Shown here: positions 1 through 9,894 of the stretch, piece by piece
Layout of the letters: each line of letters opens with the position of its first letter
How positions within the stretch are numbered: position 1 is the stretch's first letter
NCBI RefSeq assembly: GCF_001551835.1
Contig: NZ_LODL01000013.1
Span: 248,711-312,710, forward strand
DNA from: Dechloromonas denitrificans
GTDB taxonomy: Bacteria > Pseudomonadota > Gammaproteobacteria > Burkholderiales > Rhodocyclaceae
Direction of reading: 5' to 3'
DNA: 64,000 bases
Notes under the pieces: model-generated
What the model saw: the letters and a program-made list of their open reading frames with translations, nothing else
Databases searched by the model: none
Told to the model about the DNA's origin: nothing
Program-made: the position numbers and the translations under genes

Positions 1-842
1 CTGCGCTGGCGACCTTCGACCTTGATCGCCTTGACGCCGATCTTGATGATCTCCGGCAGGATGGACAGCACGTTGAGGCTGGTCGGCTCTTCCAGCGCGT
101 AATAGGTTTCGCCTTCGACTTCGAAGCGGCCCTTGCACAGCGTCGGGTAGCCGGCCGGTTCGTCGTCGCCGAAGCGGTCGATCAGGATGCCGTTGAGTCG
201 GGTTTCCATGCTGCCCGGCTGCTTGTCCCACTTAACGTACTTGGCTGGCGAGCAGGCGCCAACGGTATTCGGCGATTCGCCGCAGGCGTAGGAGGAGAGC
301 CAGCAGCGCCCTTCATTCATGACGCACAGGCTGCCGAAGCCGAAGACTTCGATTTCGACCGAGGTGTTCTTGATGACGTGCTCGACCTGGGCCAGCGTCA
401 GCACGCGCGGCAGCACGGCGCGGCGGATGCCGAACTCGCGCTGGCAGAAATTGATCGCCTCGTAGCTGGTTGCCGAGCCCTGCACTGACAGATGCAGGCG
501 CTGCTGCGGGTGGCGGTTGCGGGCATAGTCGAGCAGCCCGACATCGGCCAGGATAATTGCATCGACATTCTGGTCGACCGCGGCATCGACGGCCTTTTGC
601 CAGTCGGCGACGCGGCCGGCCTGCGGGAAGGTGTTGATCGCCAGCAGGATCTCGCGGCCTTTGGCATGGGCGTAGCGGATGCCTTCGCTCATGGTTTTCT
701 GGTCGAAATTGAGGCCGGCGAAGTTGCGGGCGTTGGTGTCGTTCTTGAAGCCGAGATAGACGGCATCGGCGCCGTTATCCACCGCGGCCTTGAGGGCAGG
801 CAGGCTGCCGGCCGGGCAGATGAGTTCGGGCAGGGAGCTCAT
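1..842 (-). CDS. ubiU: UbiU, O2-independent ubiquinone hydroxylation protein (U32 family), C-terminus outside window
   Basis: Translating the minus strand from ATG at 842 gives 280 residues, MSSLPELICPAGSLPALKAA onward, that run off the left edge. The U32 peptidase-family fold start (ICPAGSLPALKAAVDNGADA) and the cysteine pattern SLCVMNEGRC, GACSPAK and YPTLCKGR match UbiU (YhbU), in which four cysteines bind a 4Fe-4S cluster. UbiU works with UbiV in the ring hydroxylations of ubiquinone synthesis without oxygen; it has no peptidase role. The family is about 330 residues, so some 50 C-terminal residues are missing here. UbiV is not in the window. The start has the whole family N-terminus and no better alternative. 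Confidence 0.9.
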   Translation of the reverse strand, partial: MSSLPELICPAGSLPALKAAVDNGADAVYLGFKNDTNARNFAGLNFDQKTMSEGIRYAHAKGREILLAINTFPQAGRVADWQKAVDAAVDQNVDAIILADVGLLDYARNRHPQQRLHLSVQGSATSYEAINFCQREFGIRRAVLPRVLTLAQVEHVIKNTSVEIEVFGFGSLCVMNEGRCWLSSYACGESPNTVGACSPAKYVKWDKQPGSMETRLNGILIDRFGDDEPAGYPTLCKGRFEVEGETYYALEEPTSLNVLSILPEIIKIGVKAIKVEGRQR

Positions 843-950
843 GGCATACGATCTGAAGAGTAAGCCGGCGAGTATAGCCAGCCGGCGCCGGGTGCCATTG
901 ATCCTCGTCAAACCACCGGCGGGTTGTTGCCCGGCCGGCTGTTTTCCGGC

Positions 951-1937
951 TCAGCGAACGACGATGGTCGGCTTGTAGCCGAGTGCGGCGCGGATTTTTT
1001 CGGCGACCTTGTCGGCATCGCCACGGCTGGCGTAGGGGCCGAGTTGCAGGCGGTGGATGCCGCCGCCGGGGTTGATGCGCATCGTTTCGTTGAGCCAGTC
1101 CAGCTCGCGCAGCAGGTGGCTTTTCAGATTCTCGGCATTGTCGGCGTTGGCGAAAGCGCCGAGTTGCAGATAGACGCCCTTGGCAGCGCTTTCGCCGCTG
1201 GTCGTGCTTGAGCTGGTGTTTTGCACCGGGCGTTCTTCCTGGGCCATGCGCCGGGCCAGTTGCTCGATGTCGTCGCGCTCGCTAGTGGCTGGCCGGGCCG
1301 GGGGCGTGAGCTGGGCGTAAGCGGTGGCGGTCGGTTCGCCCGGAATGATCGCCTCGACTTCGACTTGGCCACTGCCACCGTTGATCAGGCCCAGCTTGTA
1401 GGCGGCGGTATAGGAAAGATCGATGACCCGGTCGGCATGGAAAGGACCGCGGTCGGTGACCCGGACGATGACCGATTTGCCGCTTTGCAACTGGGTGACC
1501 CGGACGTAGGAGGGAAGCGCCAGGGTGGGGTGGGCGGCGGTCATTGCGAACATGTCGTAAGGCTCGCCGATCGAGGTCTTCTGGCCGTGGAACTTCTTGC
1601 CGTACCAGCTGGCGATGCCGCGCGTCTTGTAGGGCCGGACGCTGTTGTTCGGGACATATTCCTTGCCGAGCACGACGTAGGGCTTGGTGGCCGGCTTGTG
1701 CAGCGGTTCCCACTTCGCTTCGGCGTCGGGGATGTCATCGAGGCCGTCGGGAATCTCGTCGGCCGGGCCGTCATCCTTGTAGAAGCCACCGCCTCTTTTT
1801 AAAACTGCCGTCGGCTTCTTGGTCGGCGTTTTGGAAATCGGCCCTTTTGTCGTGTCGACCGTAGCATCCGGCAAGGTCCTGCCGCCACAGGCGGCCAGCA
1901 ACAGGACCAGAGAGCCGGCGGCCAAATGGCGAATCAT
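951..1937 (-). CDS. rlpA: RlpA, septal-ring lytic transglycosylase lipoprotein with SPOR domain
   Basis: This 328-residue protein starts with a lipoprotein signal whose lipobox LLAAC puts the lipidated cysteine at residue 17. A double-psi beta-barrel RlpA domain follows (about 100-195: GIASWYGKKFHGQKTSIGE, then RVTDRGPFHADRVIDLSYTA). A low-complexity linker leads to a C-terminal SPOR domain (about 250-328, YLQLGAFANADNAENL). RlpA family enzymes cut glycan strands lacking stem peptides, and SPOR domains bind such denuded glycans at division sites. The start ATG overlaps the rodA stop by 4 bp (ATGA), so it is the last gene of the mre/mrd operon. A longer open frame upstream in the same phase is an antisense-free extension over rodA and is not used. 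Confidence 0.93.
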   Translation of the reverse strand: MIRHLAAGSLVLLLAACGGRTLPDATVDTTKGPISKTPTKKPTAVLKRGGGFYKDDGPADEIPDGLDDIPDAEAKWEPLHKPATKPYVVLGKEYVPNNSVRPYKTRGIASWYGKKFHGQKTSIGEPYDMFAMTAAHPTLALPSYVRVTQLQSGKSVIVRVTDRGPFHADRVIDLSYTAAYKLGLINGGSGQVEVEAIIPGEPTATAYAQLTPPARPATSERDDIEQLARRMAQEERPVQNTSSSTTSGESAAKGVYLQLGAFANADNAENLKSHLLRELDWLNETMRINPGGGIHRLQLGPYASRGDADKVAEKIRAALGYKPTIVVR

Positions 1938-3046
1938 TTTTTGACCAGCATCCGGTGGGTGTGGATCGACATCAGGATACCGATGCCGAGGAACAGGATG
2001 ACCAGCGCCGTGCCGCCATAGCTCATGAACGGCAGGGGCACGCCGACCACCGGCAGGATGCCGCTGACCATGCCCATGTTGATGAAGGCGTAGGTGAAGA
2101 AGCCGAGCGTGATGGCGCCGGCCAGCAGCCGCGAGAACAGGGTCGGGGCACCGGAGGCAATGATCATGCCGCGGCCGATCAGCAGCGTGTAGAGGAAGAC
2201 CAGCGTGGCATTGCCGAGCAGACCCCATTCTTCGGAGTACACCGCGAAAATGAAGTCGGTGTGCTTCTCGGGGATGAATTCGAGGTGGGTCTGGGTACCG
2301 TTCAGGTAGCCTTTGCCGATGGCGCCGCCGGAGCCGATGGCGATGATCGACTGGATGATGTGGTAACCGGTACCGAGCGGGTCGGTGGTCGGGTCGATCA
2401 GGGTCAGAATGCGCTTTTGCTGGTAGTCGTGCATCATCCCCCAGAGCAGCGGCGCAGCGGCAGCGGCGGCAGCGATCATGCCGACGATGATCTTCCACGG
2501 CAGGCCGGCGAAGAAAATGACGTAGAAGCCGGCCGAGCCGACCAGTAGCGCGGTGCCGAGATCGGGCTGCTTGGCGATCAGCGCGAAGGGGACGAAGAGC
2601 AGCAGGGCGGCGACCAGATAATGCTTCATCTTCAGCGTCGCCTCGTATTTCTGGAAATACCAGGCCAACATCAGCGGCATCGCGATCTTCATGATTTCGG
2701 AGGGCTGGATCCGGGTAAAGCCGAGCGGCAGCCAGCGCCGGGCGCCATTGACCTTGACCCCGAACAGGAAGACGGCGATCAGCAGCACGACGCCGAGCAC
2801 GTAGAGCGGAATGGCGAAGCTCATCAGTTTTTGCGGCGGCAGGCGGGAGACGAACCACATGATGACCATGGCCAGCCCCATGTTGCCGGCCTGCGACATC
2901 ATCCGGTGCGAACTGTCGATGGTGGCGGAATTCACCGTCGCCAAGCCGACCGCCATGATGGCCAGTGTGATGAGGAGCAGCGGGAAGTCGATATGGGCGA
3001 TCAACTGATGCCAGGCACGGCGCAAGGAGCCAGCGACATCGATCAT
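1934..3046 (-). CDS. rodA: RodA (MrdB), peptidoglycan glycosyltransferase of the elongasome
   Basis: A 370-residue SEDS-family polytopic membrane protein. RodA polymerises lipid II into glycan strands during side-wall growth, in complex with the transpeptidase PBP2. Family signatures seen are the conserved loop with KQPDLGTALLV, the FIPEKHTDFIFAVYSEEWG segment and the final GGTALVILFLGIGILMSI helix. Length equals the family norm. It overlaps mrdA upstream and rlpA downstream by 4 bp each, indicating translational coupling within one transcript. Confidence 0.96.
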   Translation of the reverse strand: MIDVAGSLRRAWHQLIAHIDFPLLLITLAIMAVGLATVNSATIDSSHRMMSQAGNMGLAMVIMWFVSRLPPQKLMSFAIPLYVLGVVLLIAVFLFGVKVNGARRWLPLGFTRIQPSEIMKIAMPLMLAWYFQKYEATLKMKHYLVAALLLFVPFALIAKQPDLGTALLVGSAGFYVIFFAGLPWKIIVGMIAAAAAAAPLLWGMMHDYQQKRILTLIDPTTDPLGTGYHIIQSIIAIGSGGAIGKGYLNGTQTHLEFIPEKHTDFIFAVYSEEWGLLGNATLVFLYTLLIGRGMIIASGAPTLFSRLLAGAITLGFFTYAFINMGMVSGILPVVGVPLPFMSYGGTALVILFLGIGILMSIHTHRMLVKK

Positions 3047-4953
3047 TCTTCGTGCTCCTCTTCAATGGCGGCCGGATCATCCTTGGCCGCCCCGGCCGGC
3101 AGCTTGCCGAGCAGATAGTAATCGATCACCATGCGCGCGATCGGCGCCGCCGACTGGGCGCCAAAGCCGCCGTTTTCAACGAGGACGGCGAGCGCGATAG
3201 TCGGCTTGTCAGCCGGCGCGTAGGCGATGAACAAGGCGTGATCGCGCAATTCCTTCTTGATCGCGCCTTCCTTGTACTGCGCACCCTTCAGCGAGTAGAC
3301 CTGGGCCGTGCCGGTCTTGCCGGCCGCTTCATAAGGGGCGCCGGCAAAGGCACGGGCGCCGGTGCCTTCCTTGTTGACCCCAACCAGGGCACGCCGGATG
3401 ACTTCGATATTCTGAGCCTTCAACTGCAGATCGCGGATCGGCTTTGGTTCGACCAGCCGTTTTTCACCGGTCTTGGTATCGACGATGTGGCGGACCAGGT
3501 GCGGCCGGAACATCACGCCGTTATTGGCCAGCGTTGCGGTGGCTTGGGCGAGCTGGATCGGGGTGTAGGCGTTGTAGCCCTGGCCGATGCCGATCGAGAT
3601 GGTTTCCCCGGCATACCATTTTTGCTGCTCCGGCTTTTTGAAGCGCTGGCGTTTCCATTCCTGTGACGGCAGGACGCCCTTCGATTCCGAGAGGTCGTCC
3701 TTGCCGAGATCAATGCCAGTCCGCTGACCGAGGCCGAGGGCGCCCATGAACTTGGCGATATTGTCGATCCCCATGTCGTTGGCCAGGATGTAGTAGTAGG
3801 TATCGCAGGAATGGACGATGGATTTGTACATGTCCACCATGCCGTGACCGCCCTTCTTGTCATCGCGGAACTGGTGGTTGCCGAAATTGAAATAGCCCGG
3901 GTCGCTGATCGCCTGACCCGGTGTCCGCTTGCCCATCTCCAGCGCGGCCAGCGCCATGAACGGCTTGAAGGTCGAGCCCGGCGGGTAGGCGCCGTTGATC
4001 GCCCGGTTGATCATCGGCTTGCTTGGGTGATCGTTCAGTTCCTTCCAGTTGTCCGGCGTAATGCCATCGACGAACAGGTTGGGGTCGTAGGTCGGATTCG
4101 AGACCAAAGCCAGGATGCCGCCAGTTGAGGGTTCGATGGCGACCAGCGAACCCTTGCGGTCGCCGAAGGCCTGTTCGGTAATCTCCTGCAGCTTGGCATC
4201 CAAGGTCAGCGACAGGTTATTGCCGGAGACCGGGGGAATGCGTTTCAGGCTGCGCAGGGCACGACCGCCGGCGTCGATTTCAACCTCTTCGTAGCCGGTT
4301 TCGCCATGCAGTTCGAATTCGTAATGCTGTTCCAGGCCGTTTTTCCCGATGTGGTCGGTGCCCTTGTAGTTGGCCTGCTTCTCCGCTTCCTCGATCCATT
4401 TCAGATCGCGGTCGGTGATCCGGCCGATATAGCCGATGGCGTGCGAAGCAACGTTGTTCAGCGGGTACTGGCGGAAGAGGCGGGCTTTGACTTCGACGCC
4501 TGGAAAACGATAGCGCTGGGCAGCGAACATGGCGACTTCGGCATCGCTGAGGCGGGTCCGGATAGGGATCGATTCAAAATTTTTCGCTTCATCCATCAGG
4601 CGCTTGAAACGCTTGCGGTCCTTGGCCTGGATGTCGATGACCTCGGATAATGCAGTGATCGTCTCTTCCAGGTCGCCGGCCCGGGAGGGAGTGATTTCCA
4701 GCGTGAAGGCCGAATAATTGTGGGCCAGCACCACGCCATTGCGGTCGGTGATGACGCCTCGGTTGGGGACAATGGGGATCAGCGCGATGCGGTTGTCTTC
4801 GGCTCGCGTCTGATAGAAGTCGTGCTGGATGACCTGCAGCCAGAAAAAGCGGCCAAGCAGGAGGGAAAAGGCGAATAGCACGAAGACCGCTGCAAAGCCG
4901 AGGCGAAAGCGAAAGCGGTCAAGATCAGCTTCGGGATTGTGGAAATCACCCAC
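3043..4953 (-). CDS. mrdA: Penicillin-binding protein 2, elongasome transpeptidase
   Basis: A 636-residue class B PBP. A single N-terminal membrane anchor (about 20-40) is followed by the pedestal/dimerisation domain and a transpeptidase domain. Catalytic motifs are visible: SxxK at Ser327-Lys330 (YPPGSTFKPF), SxD at Ser382 (HSCDTYYYILA) and KTG at 546-548 (AAGKTGTAQV). PBP2 cross-links peptides of new side-wall glycan made by RodA. The gene sits 15 bp after mreD and overlaps rodA by 4 bp, the usual mreBCD-mrdAB order. The last 20 residues are acidic and poorly conserved. Confidence 0.96.
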   Translation of the reverse strand: MGDFHNPEADLDRFRFRLGFAAVFVLFAFSLLLGRFFWLQVIQHDFYQTRAEDNRIALIPIVPNRGVITDRNGVVLAHNYSAFTLEITPSRAGDLEETITALSEVIDIQAKDRKRFKRLMDEAKNFESIPIRTRLSDAEVAMFAAQRYRFPGVEVKARLFRQYPLNNVASHAIGYIGRITDRDLKWIEEAEKQANYKGTDHIGKNGLEQHYEFELHGETGYEEVEIDAGGRALRSLKRIPPVSGNNLSLTLDAKLQEITEQAFGDRKGSLVAIEPSTGGILALVSNPTYDPNLFVDGITPDNWKELNDHPSKPMINRAINGAYPPGSTFKPFMALAALEMGKRTPGQAISDPGYFNFGNHQFRDDKKGGHGMVDMYKSIVHSCDTYYYILANDMGIDNIAKFMGALGLGQRTGIDLGKDDLSESKGVLPSQEWKRQRFKKPEQQKWYAGETISIGIGQGYNAYTPIQLAQATATLANNGVMFRPHLVRHIVDTKTGEKRLVEPKPIRDLQLKAQNIEVIRRALVGVNKEGTGARAFAGAPYEAAGKTGTAQVYSLKGAQYKEGAIKKELRDHALFIAYAPADKPTIALAVLVENGGFGAQSAAPIARMVIDYYLLGKLPAGAAKDDPAAIEEEHEE

Positions 4954-4968
4954 GGGCGTGCGGCCTGC

Positions 4969-5490
4969 TTAAATGGGACGGTCGGGATCCTGCTCGACCG
5001 GTCGGTACTGAGGCAGGAGCAGAACGAAAGTGGCGGGTATCCAGAGCAGCGTCTCGATCAGCGGGGCGATGAAATAGCTCCAGCCCGGGAACTCGGCGCC
5101 GACGGCGAGCCGCATCAGGGCCTGGATCAATTGGGCGCCGAACAGCAGCGGCATGACCTGCAAGGCCTGCTGGGCGAGCGGGAACCAGAGCAGGCGGCGG
5201 GACAGCGAGGTCGAGACGTAGGCAAGCAGGACGTAGGCGAAGCAATGCTGGCCGAGCACCGAGCCGTCGGCGACATCCATCAGCAGGCCGAGAATGAAGG
5301 CCCAGCCCATGCCGACTCGGCGGAATTCGCGGACGCTCCAGAAACACAGGACGAGCGCCACCCAGTCCGGCATGCCGGGCCAGTGCGCGGTGGGCAGGAA
5401 ATTGAGGGCCACCGCCGCGATCAGACTGAAAAAGATGAACCACGGCCGGACCGGCAGCAGAATTCGGGATGAGGAGAAGGTCGGTTGCAT
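4969..5490 (-). CDS. mreD: MreD, rod-shape-determining membrane protein
   Basis: A small (173-residue) hydrophobic protein with about five predicted membrane segments and the family segment WPLxxM-like VGMGWAFILGLLMDVADGSVLG, of which the LGLLMDV core is typical of MreD. MreD connects MreC and the RodA/PBP2 synthase to MreB filaments. Its start codon overlaps the mreC stop by one base (TGATG). Low sequence conservation is normal for MreD, so position in the operon adds much of the support. Confidence 0.92.
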   Translation of the reverse strand: MQPTFSSSRILLPVRPWFIFFSLIAAVALNFLPTAHWPGMPDWVALVLCFWSVREFRRVGMGWAFILGLLMDVADGSVLGQHCFAYVLLAYVSTSLSRRLLWFPLAQQALQVMPLLFGAQLIQALMRLAVGAEFPGWSYFIAPLIETLLWIPATFVLLLPQYRPVEQDPDRPI

Positions 5491-6428
5491 CAGTTGCTCT
5501 TCGCGGCGCGCTTCTTTTTCTGGCGCAGGCCGGCCCTATCGCCGAGGTCGCCACCGCGGCCAGCCGATTCGGGCGGCGCCGGCGGCAGCGGCTGGCGGGG
5601 ATCGAGCACCATGATTTCGCCGAAGTTTTCGACGCCAGCGACTGGTACGCAGAAGATGCGGGCAAAGGAATAGGCGCTGTCGCGTTCGATATTGACCACC
5701 TTGGCGACCGGGAAGCCTGGGAGATAAACGCTGTCCAGACCCGAAGTGACAAGGATGTCGCCCACCTGGACATCGGCGTTGGCCGGCATGTAACGCAGTT
5801 CAAGCTGGCCGTTGCCGAGGCCGAAGACGACCGAGCGATGACCGCTGCGGACGATCTGTACCGGGACTGCCTGATCCTTGTCGGTAATCAGCGTGATTTC
5901 GGCCGAGAACGGGAAGACACGGGTCACCTGCCCGACCACTCCGGCTTCGTCGATCGCCGGCTGGCCGGCGACGATGCCCGACTGCTGGCCCTTGTCGACA
6001 ATCACCTTGCGCGAGAACGGGTCGCGGGCGGTGTAGAGAATCTGGGCCACCTGGCCGTTGGCTTTCTCGCGCTCCTTGACGGCAAGGAGTTTGCGCAGCC
6101 GCTCGTTTTCCGCCTCCAGTTGCAGCAGGCGCTGCAGATTGGGGGCGGTATTGAGTTGCGCATGCTTCAGTTCGCTGTTTTCGTGCTGCAGCTCGCGCAT
6201 GCCTTGCAGGTAGTTGGCGGCATAGTCGACCAGGCTACCCGGCGTCTGGGCGACGCGTTGGACCGGGTCGACGAGCAGCGCAATGCTCTGCCGGAAGAGG
6301 TCGAGGCTGCGGAAACGCAGGTCGACGACGAACAGGGCGAGCGAAATGGCGACGTAGAAAGTCAGGAGGGCCAGCGGTGCTGGCCCTCGCTTGAAGAACG
6401 GTGGCGGTGCGTGGTCGATGCCGGCCAT
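5490..6428 (-). CDS. mreC: MreC, rod-shape-determining periplasmic scaffold
   Basis: A 312-residue bitopic protein: a short cytoplasmic N-terminus, one membrane helix (about 18-37, LALLTFYVAISLALFVVDL), a coiled coil (about 75-120) and the MreC beta-barrel domain (YTARDPFSRKVIVDKGQQSG; LRYMPANADVQVGDILVTSG). MreC activates PBP2. The C-terminus is a basic, proline-rich tail (LRQKKKRAAK), a variable part of the family. It lies 30 bp after mreB and overlaps mreD by one base. Confidence 0.95.
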   Translation of the reverse strand: MAGIDHAPPPFFKRGPAPLALLTFYVAISLALFVVDLRFRSLDLFRQSIALLVDPVQRVAQTPGSLVDYAANYLQGMRELQHENSELKHAQLNTAPNLQRLLQLEAENERLRKLLAVKEREKANGQVAQILYTARDPFSRKVIVDKGQQSGIVAGQPAIDEAGVVGQVTRVFPFSAEITLITDKDQAVPVQIVRSGHRSVVFGLGNGQLELRYMPANADVQVGDILVTSGLDSVYLPGFPVAKVVNIERDSAYSFARIFCVPVAGVENFGEIMVLDPRQPLPPAPPESAGRGGDLGDRAGLRQKKKRAAKSN

Positions 6429-6458
6429 CGCTTAATCCTGCCTTGCTGCGGTCAACGG

Positions 6459-7541
<1,083 letters not shown>

Positions 7542-7543
7542 TT

Positions 7544-7572
7544 ATGATACCTTATAACGCTTTCCATTTTAA
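7544..7572 (-). promoter_or_regulatory. Candidate sigma70 promoter of mreB
   Basis: On the minus strand, TTAAAA (-35, 7567-7572) and TATCAT (-10, 7544-7549) are separated by 17 bp. The -10 matches the consensus at five of six bases and the -35 at four. Transcription would start about 35 bases upstream of the mreB ATG. Read by eye only. Confidence 0.5.
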
Positions 7573-7598
7573 GACTTTGTGCACTGCAAAAAAGTCTT
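7571..7598. repeat. 8-bp inverted repeat just upstream of gatC
   Basis: AAGACTTT (7571-7578) and AAAGTCTT (7591-7598) are perfect inverted copies with a 12-base spacer, followed by TT before the gatC start at 7607. It lies between the divergent mreB and gatC genes and touches the -35 of the candidate mreB promoter. It could be a protein-binding operator or a weak AU-rich hairpin in the gatC leader; the sequence alone does not decide. Confidence 0.5.
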
Positions 7599-7606
7599 TT
7601 AAGACA

Positions 7607-7894
7607 ATGTCCCTCACATTAGAACAGGTTCAGCGCATCGCTCATCTCGCCCGCATCGAGGTCAGCGAATCCGAGGCTCTCGCCACCCAGGGGCACCTCA
7701 ACGGAATTTTCCAGCTTATCGAGCAGATGCAGGCCGTTGATACCAGCGGTGTCGAGCCGATGGCGCATGCCCAGGACCTGAGCCAGCGACTGCGTGACGA
7801 CGTGGTCAGCGAAACGGATCGCCGGGCGGCCTATCAGGCGGTCGCCCCGGAAGTCGAAGCCGGTCTTTATCTTGTCCCGAAGGTGATCGAATGA
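7607..7894 (+). CDS. gatC: GatC, subunit C of Asp-tRNA(Asn)/Glu-tRNA(Gln) amidotransferase
   Basis: A 95-residue protein, [20 protein letters not shown] onward, the full-length GatC family. GatC wraps around and stabilises GatA in the GatCAB complex that turns misacylated Glu-tRNA(Gln) and Asp-tRNA(Asn) into the correct amides. An in-phase ATG at 7544 would add 21 residues not found in the family and would overlap the promoter region, so ATG 7607 was chosen. The stop overlaps the gatA start by 4 bp. Confidence 0.95.
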   Translation: MSLTLEQVQRIAHLARIEVSESEALATQGHLNGIFQLIEQMQAVDTSGVEPMAHAQDLSQRLRDDVVSETDRRAAYQAVAPEVEAGLYLVPKVIE

Positions 7895-9348
7895 TCAACG
7901 CCAGCCTCAAGCAACTGTCGCAGGCGCTGGCCGCCAAGCAGATTTCCAGCGTCGAACTGACGCAATTCTTTCTCGACCGCATCAACCGCCTCAACCCGAC
8001 GCTGAATGCCTTCGTCACGGTCGACGCCGAAAAAAGCCTGAATTCCGCCCGCGCCGCCGATGCCCGCATCGCCGCCGGGACGGCTGGCTTGCTGACCGGC
8101 ATCCCGATTGCCCAGAAGGACATCTTCTGTGCCGAAGGCTGGCGGACGACCTGCGGCTCGAAGATGCTGGCCAATTTTGTCTCGCCCTACGATGCGACGG
8201 TGATTCGGAAAATGGAAGGCGAAGCCGGTCTGGTCTCGCTCGGCAAGACCAATATGGACGAGTTCGCGATGGGCTCCTCCAACGAAACCTCGTATTTCGG
8301 TCCGGTGCGCAATCCGTGGGATAACGGGCGGGTGCCCGGCGGTTCCTCCGGTGGTTCGGCGGCGGCCGTTGCGGCACGTCTGGCGCCGGCGGCAACCGGC
8401 ACCGATACCGGTGGCTCGATCCGCCAGCCGGCCGCACTGTGCAACCTGACCGGCCTGAAGCCGACCTACGGTGTGGTGTCCCGTTACGGCATGATCGCCT
8501 TCGCCTCGTCGCTCGACCAGGCGGGTCCAATGGCGGCCAGCGCTGAAGATTGCGCCTTGCTGCTGAATAGTATGGCCGGTTACGACGAGCGCGATTCGAC
8601 TTCGCTCGAGCGGTCGGCGGAAGACTATGCCCGCGATCTCGGCCAGCCGCTGGCTGGCTTGCGCATCGGCTTGCCGAAGGAGTTCTTCGGCGAAGGCTGC
8701 GATGCCGAGGTGATGGCCGCGGTACGGGCGGCGATTGCCGAGTACGAAAAGCTCGGCGCGACGACCGTCGAGATTTCGCTGCCCAACTCGCACTTGTCGG
8801 TACCTGCTTATTACGTCATTGCGCCGGCCGAGGCGAGTTCCAACCTGTCGCGTTTCGATGGTGTGCGCTACGGCTTCCGCGCCGAGGATTACGGTAATCT
8901 CGACGATATGTACATGAAGAGCCGGGCCCAGGGCTTTGGTGCCGAGGTCAAGCGCCGGATCATGATCGGCGCCTACGTGCTGTCGCATGGCTATTATGAT
9001 GCCTACTACCTGCAGGCACAGCGCATCCGCCGCCTGATCGCCAACGACTTTGTCGAGGCCTTCAAGGTATGCGACGTAATCATGGGGCCGACGTCGCCGT
9101 CCACCGCCTTCACGCTTGGTGAAAAAGCGGCCGATCCGGTGCAGATGTACCTGTCGGACATCTACACCATCGCGGTGAATCTGGCCGGCCTGCCCGGCAT
9201 GTCGGTGCCCTGCGGTTTCGCCGGCGGCCTGCCGGTCGGCTTGCAGTTGATCGGCAATTATTTTGCCGAGGCGCAGTTGCTGAATGTCGCCCATCGTTAT
9301 CAGCAGGCCAGCGACTGGCATCAGCGTCGGCCGGCCGGCATCGAGTAA
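7891..9348 (+). CDS. gatA: GatA, amidase subunit of the tRNA amidotransferase
   Basis: A 485-residue amidase-signature enzyme. The Lys-cisSer-Ser triad can be placed at Lys76 (IPIAQKDIF), Ser152 ([14 protein letters not shown]) and Ser176 ([11 protein letters not shown]). It releases ammonia from glutamine for the GatB kinase/transamidase site. Length equals the family's. It is translationally coupled to gatC (ATGA). Confidence 0.97.
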   Translation: MINASLKQLSQALAAKQISSVELTQFFLDRINRLNPTLNAFVTVDAEKSLNSARAADARIAAGTAGLLTGIPIAQKDIFCAEGWRTTCGSKMLANFVSPYDATVIRKMEGEAGLVSLGKTNMDEFAMGSSNETSYFGPVRNPWDNGRVPGGSSGGSAAAVAARLAPAATGTDTGGSIRQPAALCNLTGLKPTYGVVSRYGMIAFASSLDQAGPMAASAEDCALLLNSMAGYDERDSTSLERSAEDYARDLGQPLAGLRIGLPKEFFGEGCDAEVMAAVRAAIAEYEKLGATTVEISLPNSHLSVPAYYVIAPAEASSNLSRFDGVRYGFRAEDYGNLDDMYMKSRAQGFGAEVKRRIMIGAYVLSHGYYDAYYLQAQRIRRLIANDFVEAFKVCDVIMGPTSPSTAFTLGEKAADPVQMYLSDIYTIAVNLAGLPGMSVPCGFAGGLPVGLQLIGNYFAEAQLLNVAHRYQQASDWHQRRPAGIE

Positions 9349-9351
9349 AAT

Positions 9352-9882
9352 ATGCGGCGGTACTGGGCGATTCTGGCGGCGCTGGTCGCGGCGGGCTGCG
9401 CCGAGGTCGACAAGCAGCCGGAGCCCGCTGCCGCAGAATCTGCCCCGGAAAGCACGTCGACCGCAGCAACGCAGCCGAAATTCAAGTCGGATACGCTGAA
9501 GTATCTGGCCAAGCGCCAGATCAAGCCGCAGCCGACCCGACCGCTCAACGTCAAGTCGACGTGTTCGCATAAAGATGCGATCGGGACGGTGACCAAACTC
9601 GACTTGCTGGTCAAGGAGGGCGAGGTCAAGGCTTTCTCTGCCCAGGTCAGCATGAAAGGATACGGGACCTGCCGTTTCAACCTGAAGGAATTTGAACAGG
9701 TGGAAAAACTGCCGCAGGCCTTGCTCAAGCACAAGAGCGAAACCGGGTGCTCGGTACGGATGTGGGAGCAGGGTCCCAAAGTCACGGTTGCTTTCAACGG
9801 TTGCCCCAAGTCCTGCGAAGGGGATGCTTTCAGTTACCTCTGGCCGATCATGGTCGAGGCGAAATCAGGGCGTTGTTTCTGA
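9352..9882 (+). CDS. Uncharacterised cysteine-rich lipoprotein lying between gatA and gatB
   Basis: A 176-residue protein with a clear lipoprotein signal, MRRYWAILAALVAAGC, lipidated Cys16, and no obvious inner-membrane-retention Asp at +2 (Ala17). A 40-residue Ala/Pro/Glu-rich linker leads to a compact domain with six further cysteines (STCSHK, GTCRF, TGCSV, NGCPKSCEG, GRCF), so up to three disulfides are possible. I do not recognise the family. It starts 4 bp after gatA and ends 12 bp before gatB, so it is co-transcribed with the amidotransferase, though no functional link is evident. Confidence 0.85.
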   Translation: MRRYWAILAALVAAGCAEVDKQPEPAAAESAPESTSTAATQPKFKSDTLKYLAKRQIKPQPTRPLNVKSTCSHKDAIGTVTKLDLLVKEGEVKAFSAQVSMKGYGTCRFNLKEFEQVEKLPQALLKHKSETGCSVRMWEQGPKVTVAFNGCPKSCEGDAFSYLWPIMVEAKSGRCF

Positions 9883-9894
9883 ACGGATAGAACT

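Noticed and set aside
7867..9732. 621-codon open frame on minus over gatA
   Set aside because: Antisense shadow of gatA with the same low-complexity character; no ribosome-binding site or motif.
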